The notes under the pieces are model-generated. The model was given only the letters and a program-made list of their open reading frames with translations. It was not told the DNA's origin and made no database searches. The position numbers and the translations under genes are program-made. This document shows positions 1-11,890 of a stretch of 64,000 nucleotides of DNA, in pieces. The DNA comes from Chelonoidis abingdonii. Lineage: Eukaryota; Chordata; Testudines; Testudinidae. The stretch's first letter is position 1. Each line of letters begins with the position of its first letter. The stretch is taken from assembly GCF_003597395.2 (NCBI RefSeq), contig NC_133773.1:74444207-74508206 (forward strand), written 5' to 3'.

Positions 1-375
1 TTTACTAGATGCCTCAAAAGCCACAATTCCATGAAGAAGGCTGCACTAGTTAAACTAACCCAGTTTAGAGGGGAAGTGAAGGCAGCTGTAAAAAATAATA
101 TACAACAAATATGGAAGAGAGGGGAGGTTGATGGTAATTAATATAAACTAGAAGTTAGGAATTGTAGAAAATTGATAAGGGAAGCCAAGGGACAGAAGGC
201 GAGCTCTATGGCCAGCAGGGTTAAGGAAAATAAGAAGTTTTTTAAATATATTAGAAGCAAAAGAATCCTGGCAATAGTTCATTAATACATGGAAATGGTA
301 GTATTATCAATAATAAAGCAATAAAGGCAAAGGTGCTTAGTAATATTTCTGTTCTGTATTTAGGGGAAAAAGCAG

Positions 376-600
376 GTGATGCAGTGTCATCAGCTGGAGA
401 TAACTCTTTCCATTCCACCAATATCTCTAGAGGATGTTGAACAGAAGCTACTAAAGCTGCACATTTTTAAATCAGCAGGTCCAGATAACTTGCATTCAAG
501 AGTTTTAAAAGAGCTGGCTGAGGAGATCACTGGACTATTAAGTTGCTTTTCAATAAGTCTGGGGGCACTGGGGAAGTTTGAGAAGACTGGAAAAAGATAA
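376..600 (+). pseudogene. CR1 reverse transcriptase fragment
   Basis: This is the longest open piece of the CR1 polymerase here, about 75 codons. KSAGPDNLHSRVLKELAEEI corresponds to the conserved beginning of the CR1 finger/palm region (family pattern PGPDxIHPRVLKELA). The frame is lost after GKFEKTGKR and the match continues in another frame (KPVSLT-like sequence). It is a transposon remnant, not a host gene. Confidence 0.75.
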
Positions 601-1625
601 TGTGCCAATTTTTAAAAAAGGGTAAACAAGATGACCCAGGTAATTACAAGCCTGTGAGCTTGACATTGATTCTGGACAAGATAGTGGAGCAGCTAATATG
701 GGACTCGATTAACAACAAATTAAAGGTGGGTAATGCAAATTAATGCAAATCAACATGGGCTTGTGGAAAATATATCCAATCAAGCTAACTGAATATCTTT
801 GTTGTGATGAGATTACCAGTTTAGTTGATAAAAATAAGTGTTGACATAATATACCTAGACTTCTGTACGACATTTGACTTGGTACAGCATCACATTTGAT
901 TTTAAAAGCTATTACAATATAGAATTTACATGGCACACATTTAACAGATTACAAGCTGGCTAGGTGATTGGTCTCAAACTGTAACTGGGGAATTGTCATT
1001 GATTCCAGTGGGGTCCCCACAGGGATTGGTTCTTTGACCTACACTATTCAGCATTTTTTTAATTAGTGACCTGGAAGAAATCATAAAAATACCACTGATA
1101 AAGTCTGATGATCACACACGTGTTGGGGGAATGGTAAATAATAAAGAGGACAGGTCACTAATTCAGAGCAATCTGGATCACGTAGTAACCTGGGAACAAG
1201 GGAAATATGCTTTTTAATATGGCTCAATGTAACAGTATACATCTAGCATCAAAGAATGCAGGCCATACTGCAGGACCCAAAGATTTGGGGGTCATAGTGG
1301 ATATTCAGCTAAATGTGAGCACCCAGTGTGACGCTGTGGCCAAAATAGGCTAATGCAATCCTGGAATGCATAAGCCGGGGAATCTTGAGTAGGAGCAGAG
1401 AGCTTATTTTAGCTCTGTATTTGGTACTGGTGTGACCGCTGCCAGGATACTGTCCAGTTCTGGTGCTCACAATTCAAGAAGGATGTTGATAAGCTGGAGA
1501 GGGTTCAGAGAAGAGCCAAAAGAATGATTAAAGGACTAGAAAACATGCCCTATAATGATAGATTTAAGAAGTTCAATCTATTTAACTTAAAGAGAAGATT
1601 AAGGGGCGACTTGATTAGTCTATAA

Positions 1626-1992
1626 TAGCGTTCGCAAACTGTGGGTCAAGATCCCATTTTAGTGGGGTTGCCAGGGCTCGCTTAGACTTGCTGGGGCCCA
1701 GGGCCGAAGCTGAAGCTTGAGCACCAGTGCCCGGGGTTGAAGCCTGAGGGCTGCAGCCCTGGGCAGCAAGGCTCAGGTTACAGGCCCCCTGCCTGGGGCT
1801 GAAGCCCTTGGGCTTTGGCTTTGGTCTTCTCGCCCAGAGCGCTGGGGCTTGGGCTTTGGCATTGGCATTGGGCCCCACACCTGGAGCAGTGGGGCTCAGG
1901 CAGGCTCAGGCTTCAGTCTCCTCTCCTGGGGTCATGTAATAATTTTTCTTGTCAGAAGCAGGTCACAGTGCAATGAAGTTTGAGAACCCCTG
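1626..1992 (-). mobile_element. Non-autonomous hAT element inserted in CR1
   Basis: The element is 367 bp and GC-rich. Its ends are inverted: TAGCGTTCGCAAAC on the left, and the reverse complement of the right end reads CAGGGGTTCTCAAAC, a classic hAT terminus. Both sides carry the perfect 8-bp duplication GTCTATAA (1618-1625 and 1993-2000), the size expected for hAT. CR1 sequence resumes on the far side, so the hAT entered after the LINE. There is no transposase; an open frame of 87 codons inside it is only GC-rich composition. The strand is arbitrary, following the family consensus as I recall it. Confidence 0.9.
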
Positions 1993-2624
1993 GTCTATAA
2001 GTACCTACATGGGGAACAAATATTTAGTAATAGGTTCTTCACTCTAGCAGAAAAAGGTATAATACAATCCAACAGTTGGAAGCTATAGCTGGAAAAATTC
2101 AGATGGAAAATAAAGTGTACATTTTTAATGGTGAGAATAATTACCACTGGAACAATTTACAAAGGGGCATGGTGGATTCTCCATCACTGACAATTTTTAA
2201 ATTATGATTGGATATTTTTTGCAAAGCTCTGCTAGGAGTTATTTTGGGGAAGTTCTATGGCCTGTGCTATGCAGGAAGTAAGACTCGATGATCACAATGG
2301 TCCCTTCTGGCCGTAGAATCTATGAAGGACCGTAGCTCTAGTATCCAGAAAGAGGCATGATGTGTGTTACCCCTTGCAGTTCTCTCAATGGGTTATCCAT
2401 TCTAACCCAGGCTAGCCCAGTTCTAAGCAAAAATTTTTAAAATGCTGTGTTTTGTGGACAAATCTCCAGCAGAAAATGAACTAAGATTATGTATTTGAAT
2501 CTTTTATGACCCAGTCCAGGTCTTCAGGAAGGAAAATTAGGTAAATGCTAATACTAACTGCCTGTCAGTTAACCTTTAAAGGTTCATCAAAACATTAAAA
2601 GAGGAGATAATAAAGGTGTTTATC

Positions 2625-3040
2625 AATTTGTCCATCCTTCTGGCCATGCAGGATTGTTCTCTGGCACATTTGCTAGTATTTTGTTAGTTTCAAATATCCC
2701 AAGTGATGGTGTTTCCAACATTTTTCTAATATTTTGGCACTTTATGTAGTCTATTGGGTCCAGAGGTCTTTCCTCTGTTTTTCCCCTTTGTTCATGTAAT
2801 CTTTTCATTTCTACTTATGCTGCCAGGTACCATCCTAAATAATTCCTCTCCATTTTGGTTTCCATGTTTTACATCCTTCAAATGTTTGTAAACAATTATC
2901 ATGTCTTCCCTTTGCAGTCAGTTACCAAACAATACCACATTTGCCTCTTTTAATGTTTTCTCTTAAGTCAATCCTTTCAGGCCCCAATCATTTTTGTGGT
3001 TGTTCTCTGAACTCTCCAGTTTGTCAGTACTCTTTTAGTA
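2625..3040 (-). repeat. CR1-like LINE 3' fragment, antisense
   Basis: In reverse complement this reads like the end of CR1 ORF2 and its 3' region: blocks matching gacaattatcatgtcttccc, aatcatttttgtggttg and tctgaactctccagtttgtc occur in the expected antisense order. It is heavily diverged with small deletions. Confidence 0.6.
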
Positions 3041-5339
3041 CTGCGGTGCATAGGATTGCTTTACGGAGGTTCAGTAACATAGGATTGTAAATATCTTTTT
3101 TGTGATTTATGGGGATATATACAGGTGAGTACAAGATTCTCACAAAGGTGCAGTATTTACTGTATAATCCTGGGAACATGAGCTGTTACTAGTTTGGGTA
3201 ATTGAACCAGTGGTGCAACATGTCCATGCTAGCCATGCTCTGCTGGTTGCTGTTTAGCCAAGCATCCACACTTGTGCTGAAGCTGCATTGCCCTCTAACA
3301 ATCTATTCCCACAATTCCCAGCACAGCTCCCTGAAACTTTTATTAGTGAAAGTTTTTGAAAAGTCTGGATTAGTACGAAGTTCAGAGCAAAGGTCAGACC
3401 TGAGAAATGTTTGTGGTGTTTGGATGTAGGGTTTTGGTTTGGCTGAAGCCATCCATTTTTGTAGACTTATTCTAGGGGGAGGATACAAACAGCTACCTAT
3501 AGGAATTTAAAATAAACTTCCATGCTAGTCTTACACCCTGTTTTCAGTGCCTAAGCTCTTTAGTAAATCTGTTTAAAAGTAAAATTTCCTTTGCACCAAA
3601 TAAAATAAAAACCAGCGGATGGTACTTAACACTCTATGCTCTTGAACATAGCAAAAAAGATGAAGACTAAAGCGTGATGCAATCTCCTGGGGCTTTTTAT
3701 TTTAAAAAAGTTATATAACAGTTTAGAAAATTCTGACTGTGGGTCTGATCTTGTTTCCTGTTGTTGTCAGCAGCAAACTTCTATTTACTTCACTTGGAGC
3801 AGAACTGGACCCTGTAGTTAATTTTTTTTAAAGCTCCAAACCTCAGCTGTTAATTTAAAATTCTATGTTTTTCTGCTTCTCAAATTCCTATCCTTAATGA
3901 GGGTCCCCGTCAGACTAAAGGGGAGAATGAAGAACATCAGTGACACTCCAAAACAATATTGGCAGCTGAAGAGTATGAAAAGACAGGTTGGTTCAGCTGA
4001 ATAAACAAGAAAGAAAAGATCCTAAAGACAAAAAATACTTAATGTCTCTTTTTTCCCAAGCTTGATTTACCCAGCAGCTCACTTGTTTTCTCAAAAAAGA
4101 GCTGAGCATCCGTCCATGGAAAAACTAGGAAATTATTGTTTGATTAACTGCTCGTACTGTCATTACTTGATGCCTAATTATGCATCAGTGTTTGCCTCAT
4201 TATGTCATGAAGCAACATCATGGCAGATTAGTTTGTGAATTGAGAAATGGACACCTTTTTGATAGCTATTTGCTTCCTTTCCCTCTTCTCAAATAGAGCA
4301 TTGATCCTGAACAACAGTTTAGCTCTGTAGCTATATAACAACTGCAAATACCCAGCCTACAAGGCAAATTCTTCATTGCAAATGACCAAAGAAAGATTGC
4401 TTGAATTAATCTTGAGCAGATCACTTTCTTATGTTACAGTTACAGCAAGTTTTTAGAGGAATGCCATCAGTTGCAGATTTCTAAAGCCTATTTCAGCAAC
4501 ATTAACCCCCTGTGTCCCATGCCTCTGCTACTTTCATTGTGATTCATTATATAGCATAACTTGAAAGGCAATACCTAAAGCAGAGTTAACATTTTGAAAC
4601 TGGGGGGAAGAAGTGGGGAAAAGCTTACGGGGGAGAAATCAGGATGGTGGGAAGTTCAGCCATCGCAAAAAAAAAAAGTGACAGGATATGGAAAGATCAC
4701 TACAGACTCGGTGCACATGCAAACAACTAGCTAATGCACTTACAACATTGTAAGAACATTAGCTGATGTGAACTGAGTCAAAGTATCAGAAGAGGGAATG
4801 CACCTTCCCTGAACAATCCCGCATGGCAAAAAATTAATCAAGAAAGACTTGGAACACCAACAAAAGAGAGAGAGAGAAAGTCAGAACAGTAGCATGAAGC
4901 AATCTACAAAGTTACTGAAGTGCTTTGATTCAGAAATAAAAGAAATGAGCACAGTTTCTCAAAGCTTGTGCCCCTTCTGGCCACAAAAGTGTTGTTCCCA
5001 AATGTGGGAGCTATATTTTTAGGAAAGATATTGAAGAAATAAGAGAGATGCAACATATCCATAAACTTAAATGTCCTTGAAAAGTGGTGTTTAGTTCTAG
5101 GATTTATATTGGTTAGAAATTCAGGGTGCTGTGCTTTGCGGTGCTGAGTCCATGCTGCAAGATATTATGCATTCTCAAATTGTGATCTGTTGAAGTTATG
5201 CAGTATCTTGAGCAAGGGCTCAGCCCCATGCAGCATTGGACCCTGCATTAGAAACTACCTTAGAAGAAAACACATTTTGTTATGTCATTGTAAAGCCAAA
5301 GCAACTTCTTGACCTGATGTCAAACTCTAGAACAGTGAT

Positions 5340-5660
5340 ACTTGGATCTCAGTGGTTCAGGAGCCAAATTAGCAATCAGCATTACCCAAAAGAGCCACAG
5401 TAATGTGAATTCATTGTTTCATTTATTTTTATTATCATTATTATTATTATACTCACAGCAAAATGCCTGACCAAGTATTCTACAATTGATTAATAACATA
5501 GGAAAAGCATCCTGACTGGTTAGTAACGTAGATTGGTTAATAATTAAATGACACAGTGCTTTAATGTCATGTGCTGCAAAGAGCTGCAAGAGACACATTA
5601 AAGAGCCACTTTGTGGTCCTGAGCATCAGTCTGAGTATCCTTTCTCTAAAACAAAGATTG
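5340..5660. mobile_element. Probable hAT-like MITE (ATTA-rich core)
   Basis: The block starts near AGTGGTTCAGGAGCC, has an AT-rich core with ATTATTATTAT and repeated 'ggttaataa' segments, and ends with GAGCCACTTTGTGGTCCTGAG. The two ends are partly complementary (CTCAGTGGTTCAGGAGCC versus CTCAGGACC). It resembles a repeat family I remember from turtles, but boundaries and target duplication are unclear. Confidence 0.4.
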
Positions 5661-5942
5661 ACAGGTTCCGGGGGGAAGAGGGGAGTTAAACTGAATCTCA
5701 GGCAGTTCTGGGCTCAAAGAGAACATACAAGGAATTTTCTTGCTCACAGACAGTCAATCCTTACTCAGGAAAAACTTCTACTGAAATGTTGCCTGAGTAA
5801 AAGGACTAAAGGCTGAACAAGGACTTAAGGGTTTGTCTCACTATGATTAGTATAGGGAATGGACAACAAAAATGGCAGCATGCGTGTCAATTGTTAGGCA
5901 GAAAGTTAGCAGGATACATTGCAAGGTGAAATGTTAAGGGCC

Positions 5943-6017
5943 AAATTCTGATACCTTTATCCCCGTTTAGTAGCACCTAGGGTGCTATTCAGTGTGAGTA
6001 AAGGAATCAGAATCTAG
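5943..6017. repeat. Fold-back repeat, ~75 bp
   Basis: The left arm AAATTCTGATACCTTTAT (5943-5960) is nearly complementary to the right arm around 5998-6015. An inner perfect 7-bp stem, TAGCACC/GGTGCTA, lies at 5971-5977 and 5981-5987. The whole unit could form one long imperfect hairpin. It resembles an old amniote palindromic repeat whose half-copies also seem to occur near 33403-33435 and 61500-61545. Confidence 0.6.
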
Positions 6018-7141
6018 AACTAATTTTAAAAAAAGGGTGCAGGGATTACATAAACTGCATGACCTCCTTTCACGCTTGAAAGTGCCTGTGTTCCTATCCT
6101 TTATGCAAAAGTTCTGCTGCATACTGTGTCTAGGGCTTTTGAGGGGTTAAAAAGAGCAATGCTGGAGAAAACAATTTTCTAAGATGACAGTGCCTAGTAT
6201 AGAAGCCAGTGGTATATTTTGGAGGAAGAACTAAAAATATGTCAGATAGTTTCAGGCAACACAGAGAAAATGTCAGTGTAATGACAGGTCTCAAATCTTC
6301 AAGACTTTTCACTGTGTTATAAATATGTAGAAATTGTCCTTGTTGACGTGTTATTGTCAAGTATAGTTTGTAATTGTTAACAATTAATGCTATCATGATG
6401 CAGTTTAGTCAGTCATGTTACACTGATAATACAAGGATGGCATTTATGACTAATTTACTGCTATCAAAGAAAATGATGCTTTCTCTATTTCAGTCCTCAC
6501 TATCCTCATTTAGTTGTGTCCTAGGACAAACCTCAGACTTGCATTCCTTGGAGACAGTTTACTGTATAAATACCTGGGTAATGAACAGAATTGTTAAAAG
6601 AATCAAATTTTAATGCAACAAGGCCATCCATTTGACAGGTTTGTACTGTATAATTATGCCCAGAAGAACTATCTGTAGGGCAGCCTTAGATTTATTTGTT
6701 ACAGCACACTTAACATATAGTTTTCCTTGTAACTGTATATTAGCCCAGATCCTCCACTGACTTAGGGACACTCTTTTGTTGCACTACCAGTGTAAGGAAA
6801 TCTGAAAGCCAGTGCAGTCTTCCCTGGAATGATTTCCTGGTACAGGAGGATCCTTTAGCAACACAAAGCCAACGTAACACCTTCTATTCCACTTCCCTCC
6901 TTGTGGAGGCATAAGGGTCGTGGCCATGGGACAAGGCAAACAGCCAGAGTTTCTGTAAGCTCTTCTGATCCCCAGCTGACACAAGGTCTTTTGAAGCAAT
7001 TAGCAACCCACGTAAATTAAACTATTCTAATTTAAATCAGGGGAACAGCCACTCACACAGCAGACCCAGGATTGCTGAATGGGCTTCCATACATTTGTCT
7101 TCAGTACTATTCTTACATCTGTTGGGGTTGACATTCTGTCT

Positions 7142-7560
7142 GGAGTGGGTCACAGTGAGTGCCAACCTGTGGGGGAAGAGACCACCACCCAGTTGATTTT
7201 GGATCAGACGGCCTGAGTCACCTTTATTGTTATAACAGGATTACAAGTATGCACACAGGGAGAGACGGCGTGACCTCATGCAAGAGATAAGCTGCTCTGT
7301 CCCTTACAAATTTTACCAAGCTTATAAAGGTTAAAACCGCAAAACGTCATAAAGGTTACACTAGTTAATTGCCATTTTTGGTAATACAATTTTGCAAATC
7401 AGCAGGTTATTTACTGTAAGTGCAGTTTGGGGTATTTCCAGTTACTGTCTTATGACCCCTTGATTGCGAATACATATTGCAAAAGTCATTAAAATATTGC
7501 ATGTCAACAAGCTAGTTGAACATATTTCACGTGTTCTGGCAGTGATTTAGTTGGTATTTT
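7142..7560 (-). repeat. Possible LTR-type sequence, antisense
   Basis: On the minus strand there is an AATAAAGGTGACTCAGGC segment (poly-A signal type) followed by a stretch ending in CCCCCACA near 7168, which looks like the R/U5 end of a long terminal repeat. I cannot find a clear primer-binding site or matching partner, so the class is tentative. Confidence 0.25.
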
Positions 7561-7998
7561 GATAACCCCTCCCTGGAGTTTCCCCTAAGTAAGCATTATC
7601 TATTATATTATACATACTGCATAAGGCAAAGCTGACACTCTAAGGGACCCCTTGTCCCCCCCTTCTAGTTCCTCTTTTGTCAGTGTTTCGTTCCCCATTT
7701 CCTTATATTTAGTTTCTTCACATCCAGTGCCTGATATGTTGCTAAGCAAGTCTATTTGAGAACTAAAACCATGGCTTTTACTTAGCAAGTATTTGGCCTT
7801 TATTAAGTTTAGCTAAAGTCTAGGGCCTGGATATGCGGACCTATAAACTAATAAAGCTAAAAGCATTACTTGCTACAATATTATATTATGTTAGGATTAC
7901 AGATGCCCGTATCAATGGCAGGGACCGGCACCGACATACTGTTTGTATACCATTTCAGTCAGTACCCCTATGCCGCATCCATGACAGTGACAGCAACT

Positions 7999-8036
7999 CT
8001 TATAGGCAGCGGAAAGACTTATAGGCAGCGGAAAGA
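7999..8036 (+). repeat. 19-bp tandem duplication
   Basis: CTTATAGGCAGCGGAAAGA occurs twice back to back without mismatch. It lies at the edge of the antisense LTR-like block and may be a replication slip or part of that repeat. Confidence 0.9.
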
Positions 8037-8092
8037 TCAGGCCCTATATGGAGGATTACAAAGCTTTATACAAAAGGGTGGGGGGTTATAGG

Positions 8093-9055
8093 CCCTCACA
8101 AACCTCAGGGCAGAGTGTCAAAGAGCAGAACAGATACCCCAAACTGGTGGTACATTCTATAATTAGATTTCACCAACCCAGTAACCAGTGTGATATATAT
8201 AGTGATCCAGGAGTTCAATCTGACTATATTGTCAGACAGTCCCCTTGGGCACTTCAGTCTATATTGCCACCCAGGCAAGCTGGACTTTAAATGGTCACTT
8301 AAACCGAAGATCACAAAATATTCAGGTTACTCCCAGTCCCAAGAGACAGTCTCTTACCTCAGGCCAATATGTACCTTCGATCTCTTATCAAAGAAAATGC
8401 TGGTAACGAAACTTATAGTAAACTAACTAAGGATTTATTAATTAAGAAAAGAAATTAGTTATTTACAGGTTAAAGTAGGCAACGTATATGCACAAATGAG
8501 TTACAATCCTAGGTTCCAAAAGGTGACAGAGCCGTAGTCATCTGTCCACTAAATGTCTTTTCAGGCTAACCCAGGTTGACTCTGGGGATCTCTGCTTGTT
8601 TCTTAGCTGCAGCCCTTGTAAGAGTCCAAACAGAGAATTATTTCTTCTTGTGGGTATCTTTATATGTCCTTCCCCCAGAATTCAAATCTGTGGGACGAGT
8701 GCTCCTGCACACAACTTCTTCAGGGGTGGATGGGGCAATCAACAACGTTTTTGTCCTACAATGGCCAATTTAGTTTTGATAGTCTTCCTTGATGGGTGGG
8801 GGGAACCACTCCTCCAGTCTGAGTTCACAAGTTCAGAGCAGGCATTTTTACAACTATAATGCAAAATTTTCATATTACCTATATAGCATGGAGTTCAGAC
8901 AGTACCAGTAAGATTGCATGCAGCAATTTACAAGCATTTTATAGAATCTAAACCCTAAACACATTCTTGCAAGTCTAAGACCTATCTTGAACAATGCTAA
9001 TGTGCAGGTGAATTGGTCTGGCTTCCAGCTATGAATCTGTCAGTGCTCAGCTGAC
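8093..9055 (-). repeat. LTR-like retroelement sequence, antisense
   Basis: Read on the minus strand, the block contains TTAATAAATCCTTAG (poly-A signal) near 8430-8450, followed by CAGCTTGCCTGGGTGGCAA and related sequence that I recall as the 3' part of a turtle LTR family. No gag, pol or env coding sequence is seen, so it could be a solo LTR. The upstream limit near 9055 is a guess. Confidence 0.4.
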
Positions 9056-9144
9056 TCCTACAGCCTTAGCCAGAGCTGGTCCCTGTTTTGCCTGTGTCAC
9101 AGGGAGTATTAACCCCAGAAGTTAAAACATGGAGGGACACAGAG

Positions 9145-9263
9145 AATAGGTGCTAGAACTAGGGGTGCTGCCACACCCTTTGGCTTGAAGTAGCAGTAGT
9201 AACCCAAATACATGATTTCCCGCCTTCATCACCCATACTATAAAAATTGTTCTAGCACCACTG
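9145..9263 (-). mobile_element. Short hAT MITE
   Basis: A 119-bp unit bounded by a perfect 11-bp inverted pair, GGTGCTAGAAC (9149-9159) and GTTCTAGCACC (9249-9259); the right end finishes CACCACTG, giving a CAG-type hAT terminus. Flanks ACACAGAG and GAGCAGAG share five of eight positions, consistent with a worn 8-bp duplication. The 5' part of another copy of the same family seems to lie at 44237. Confidence 0.65.
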
Positions 9264-10875
9264 GAGCAGAGTGGAGCAAGGTTCTCCTTTCCCCCTGGCT
9301 TATGTGATGAGAAGTCCCCCTCCTCTTCCAATCTGTTTCAACCACTGGTTAGTCCTGGTCTCTTGCCCATAATTAAAGTAATTGTTATGCTTAATTGCAA
9401 AGAAAATTGTCAGCTAGTTTATTCTTAGTCTCCTGTTCTAGATGGTTTTGCAGTGTTGTTGTGTGCCTCATTCTGAGTAGAGGTGGCTGCATTTCACAAT
9501 TTGCCATTGCTATTGTGAGAAAAATGATTCCTTTGTATACCAGTAGTTAGTAAGGAATTGTGGATCTTTCTGGATGAACAGAATTATAGGAGTATTTTAT
9601 ATTTATAGACTCTCTCTCTTTAGAAAGAGAGCTTGTAGTTTGCTATACATAACAGGAAATACACAGCAAAAGGTAGAGGCAAGCTGAAAGTAAAGAAGGT
9701 GAGAGGATTTTCCCAGTCATTCTCAAAGATTTTCCCTAAGCATAGACACAAACAGGGCTAAGGGATATACTAAAGGATAATATGCTTGAATGTTGCTAAG
9801 TTACTGTAACAAAAGAACATGCCAAATCCATTTTTCGAAGTATTTCTCTTCCGATCACTGTCTTTCTTTTTGAGGACATATTTTGCTGTCAATCATGAAC
9901 ACCAATGAAGTAAGGCTGGTAGTCAGCACAATGAGCAGAAATGGGTAGTACAAAATGGCAAGGTTTCTCATTACAGGTATGACATGAAATGAACTTTCAG
10001 CAAAGAACGGCTTACATTCCCTTTGTAACCTTTCTAAAAGGGTTTAAAATGTAATGAGCAGTTGTTGATTTCTGTATTTAACTTTGGCTTGCAAAACAGG
10101 ATTTTAGCTGTTGTATTATGTTTTTCATAGTATTCCAATCCTCTCTTCAGTAACGGGAGCTCAATAAATTACGTAAAGGTATGCAATCCTTACTGTGTGT
10201 ATTGAACTCAGTCTTTAACTGCTCTGAGCTCACAATCTCTGCAGCTAATGGAAGAGAAAAAGGTGTCTTCAGGACACTTCTCTGCCTCCCTGATCCTAGG
10301 GTTGGCTAAGGGCTGAAACAGTCTTCAATTCAAGTTAGAGCAGCCATAGGACTGCTCTAACTTACAACTACTGGAACAGTCTCCTTAGGGATTAATTTTC
10401 TGACCCCAAATCAGCAGAGCACCACACACTCAGTCATATCCCTATGTGCCCCCCAATATGCACCTCTCTTTAGAGGGGGACCAGGTGGTGTATATAGGCC
10501 AACATTGACTTTACAGCACAGTGGGGTTCCCTGGCTCAACATGCATTTAACACACCCAGTGAATGTCAAATCAGTTCAAATTATACTTCTCCAACTAAAA
10601 TAAAATCAATATATTAACAGAGTTAGCTAATGTTGTGCGGAGAAGCATTAAATAATCCTCCCAGCACTATGGTTGCCCTCAAGGGGGGTTGAAGAACGCT
10701 GCTGGTGACCGAGTTGTCAATAATACCATGACAGGAAATGTGGGAGCTGGCTGTGCTGTCTTGGAGAGAGGTTTGGTAGGGAGAGAAGCTGAGTAGATCA
10801 CAGATGATATACCATGTGTATGACTGGCCAGAATCTGCAGAGCCAGGGGGCTTAATTTCTCAGGGATCTCTCTCG

Positions 10876-11075
10876 CACCTTTACTTCAAGTAGTGTCCCT
10901 GTGGGTGCTCCACTGTAGGTGTGCTTGCGTCCCTGTGCTGCTGATTATAGAATTTTGGTAGCAGTGTCTGTTAGGCTCGTACATGCACTGCCCCCCTCCC
11001 ACCCCCATGCTCTGCCACGAGGCTAACCAGTGCTGCGCAGGTGAGCCCACCTCAATTCCTTCTCAACCACCCCAG
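10876..11075 (+). repeat. DIRS left inverted terminal repeat
   Basis: This aligns almost end to end with the reverse complement of 12650-12847. Shared blocks include GGGTGCTCCAC, GTAGGTGTGCTTG, GTCCCTGTGCT, CAGTGTCTGTT, CCACGAGGCTAAC and TTCCTTCTC. Divergence is roughly one change in five. Confidence 0.8.
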
Positions 11076-11158
11076 TGAGAAATGGAGCCATTAGCAGTCC
11101 GTTCATCGGATCATTATCCCTACTGGAATTCAAATAGTTGATAACTTTCTTAGTCTGA

Positions 11159-11413
11159 GGGCATATCTACACATACAGTGCTGAAGCATGTCTGTGAAGA
11201 CACTCTATGGCTGACGGGACCTCTCCTTTCAGCATAATAAAACCACCTCCACAAGCAGCAGAAGCTGTGGTGGCGGGAGAAGGTTTCCCACCAATATAGC
11301 GCTGTTCACATCGGCACTTACATCATTGTAACTTATGTTGCTCATGGGGATGGTTTATTCACATCCCTGAATGACATAAGTTCTGCTGACAAGCTTTATT
11401 GTAGACATAGCCT
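11159..11413. mobile_element. PIF/Harbinger-like MITE inside the DIRS element
   Basis: Ends are GGGCATATCTACA on the left and TGTAGACATAGCCT on the right, complementary with few mismatches. The GGCxTGTCTACAC terminus is shared with other MITEs in this window and resembles the Chompy group of crocodilians and turtles as I remember it. There is no coding capacity. Confidence 0.6.
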
Positions 11414-11429
11414 TGGAGTTCCTCTAGTT

Positions 11430-11634
11430 TTTTTGTCTTTAAAAAAAAAATGAACCTTTTTTTCCCCTTTGCCTAGGGTTTGTCCTAGTGCGAAATACAC
11501 CTGATTCACTGGGATTTAAGAGGTGCCTCTCATGCAAAGAGACCATCCCAGTAGCAGACAGATGTTCCTGCTGCATCCGTTGTCTCACAGAAAAATGCAT
11601 TTTCCAAAAGTGTGGTCTTTGCCAACAATTATAG
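11430..11634 (+). pseudogene. DIRS gag-like Cys-rich fragment
   Basis: One frame over 11524-11628 reads CLSCKETIPVADRCSCC followed by IRCLTEKCIFQKCGLCQQ. The regular CxxC spacing resembles the nucleocapsid-like domain of reptile DIRS gag proteins. Sequence before and after is not open in the same frame, and the piece stops where a hAT fragment begins. Confidence 0.55.
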
Positions 11635-11890
11635 TCCAGCTGGAGCCAGACATGCCACCGCACAGCACAGAGCACCGGGTCAGGCTGGGCTCTGCAGCTG
11701 CGCAGCCCCAGGAGCTCACAGCCCCGCCGCCCAGAGCACTGCACCAGCAGGAGAGTGAGCTGAGGATGCGGGGGAGGGAGAACTGGGGGGAGGGGTCAGG
11801 GGCTACTTTCCTGGGGCAGGAGCTCAGGGGCCGGGCAGGAGGGTCCCACAGGCCAGATGTGTCCTGTGGGCCGTAGTTTGCCCACCTCTG
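11635..11890 (-). mobile_element. hAT non-autonomous fragment inside the DIRS element
   Basis: This GC-rich block ends in GGCCGTAGTTTGCCCACCTCTG, whose reverse complement begins CAGAGGTGGGCAAAC, a hAT-type terminus. The DIRS recombinase frame resumes at once with TCCTAGACTAT (LDY). The other terminus is missing, so no target duplication can be shown. Long open frames on both strands here come from composition, not from a gene. Confidence 0.7.

Larger units (their letters stand above)
1..2335 (+). repeat. CR1-type LINE, decayed, open at window start
   Basis: Translation in shifting frames gives CR1 ORF2 landmarks: KLIREAKG and SMASRVKENKKFFKYIRS near 170-265, SAGPDNLHSRVLKELAEEI at about 474-530 (reverse-transcriptase start), GTPQG-like sequence near 1010, and KSDD at 1101-1112 where active CR1 has FADD. 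The 3' part continues past the inserted hAT to the CR1 tail (CACAATGGTCCCTTCTGGC, then a TCTATGA-like end) near 2300-2335. Many stops and frameshifts show it is long dead. The 5' end lies outside the window. Confidence 0.85.
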
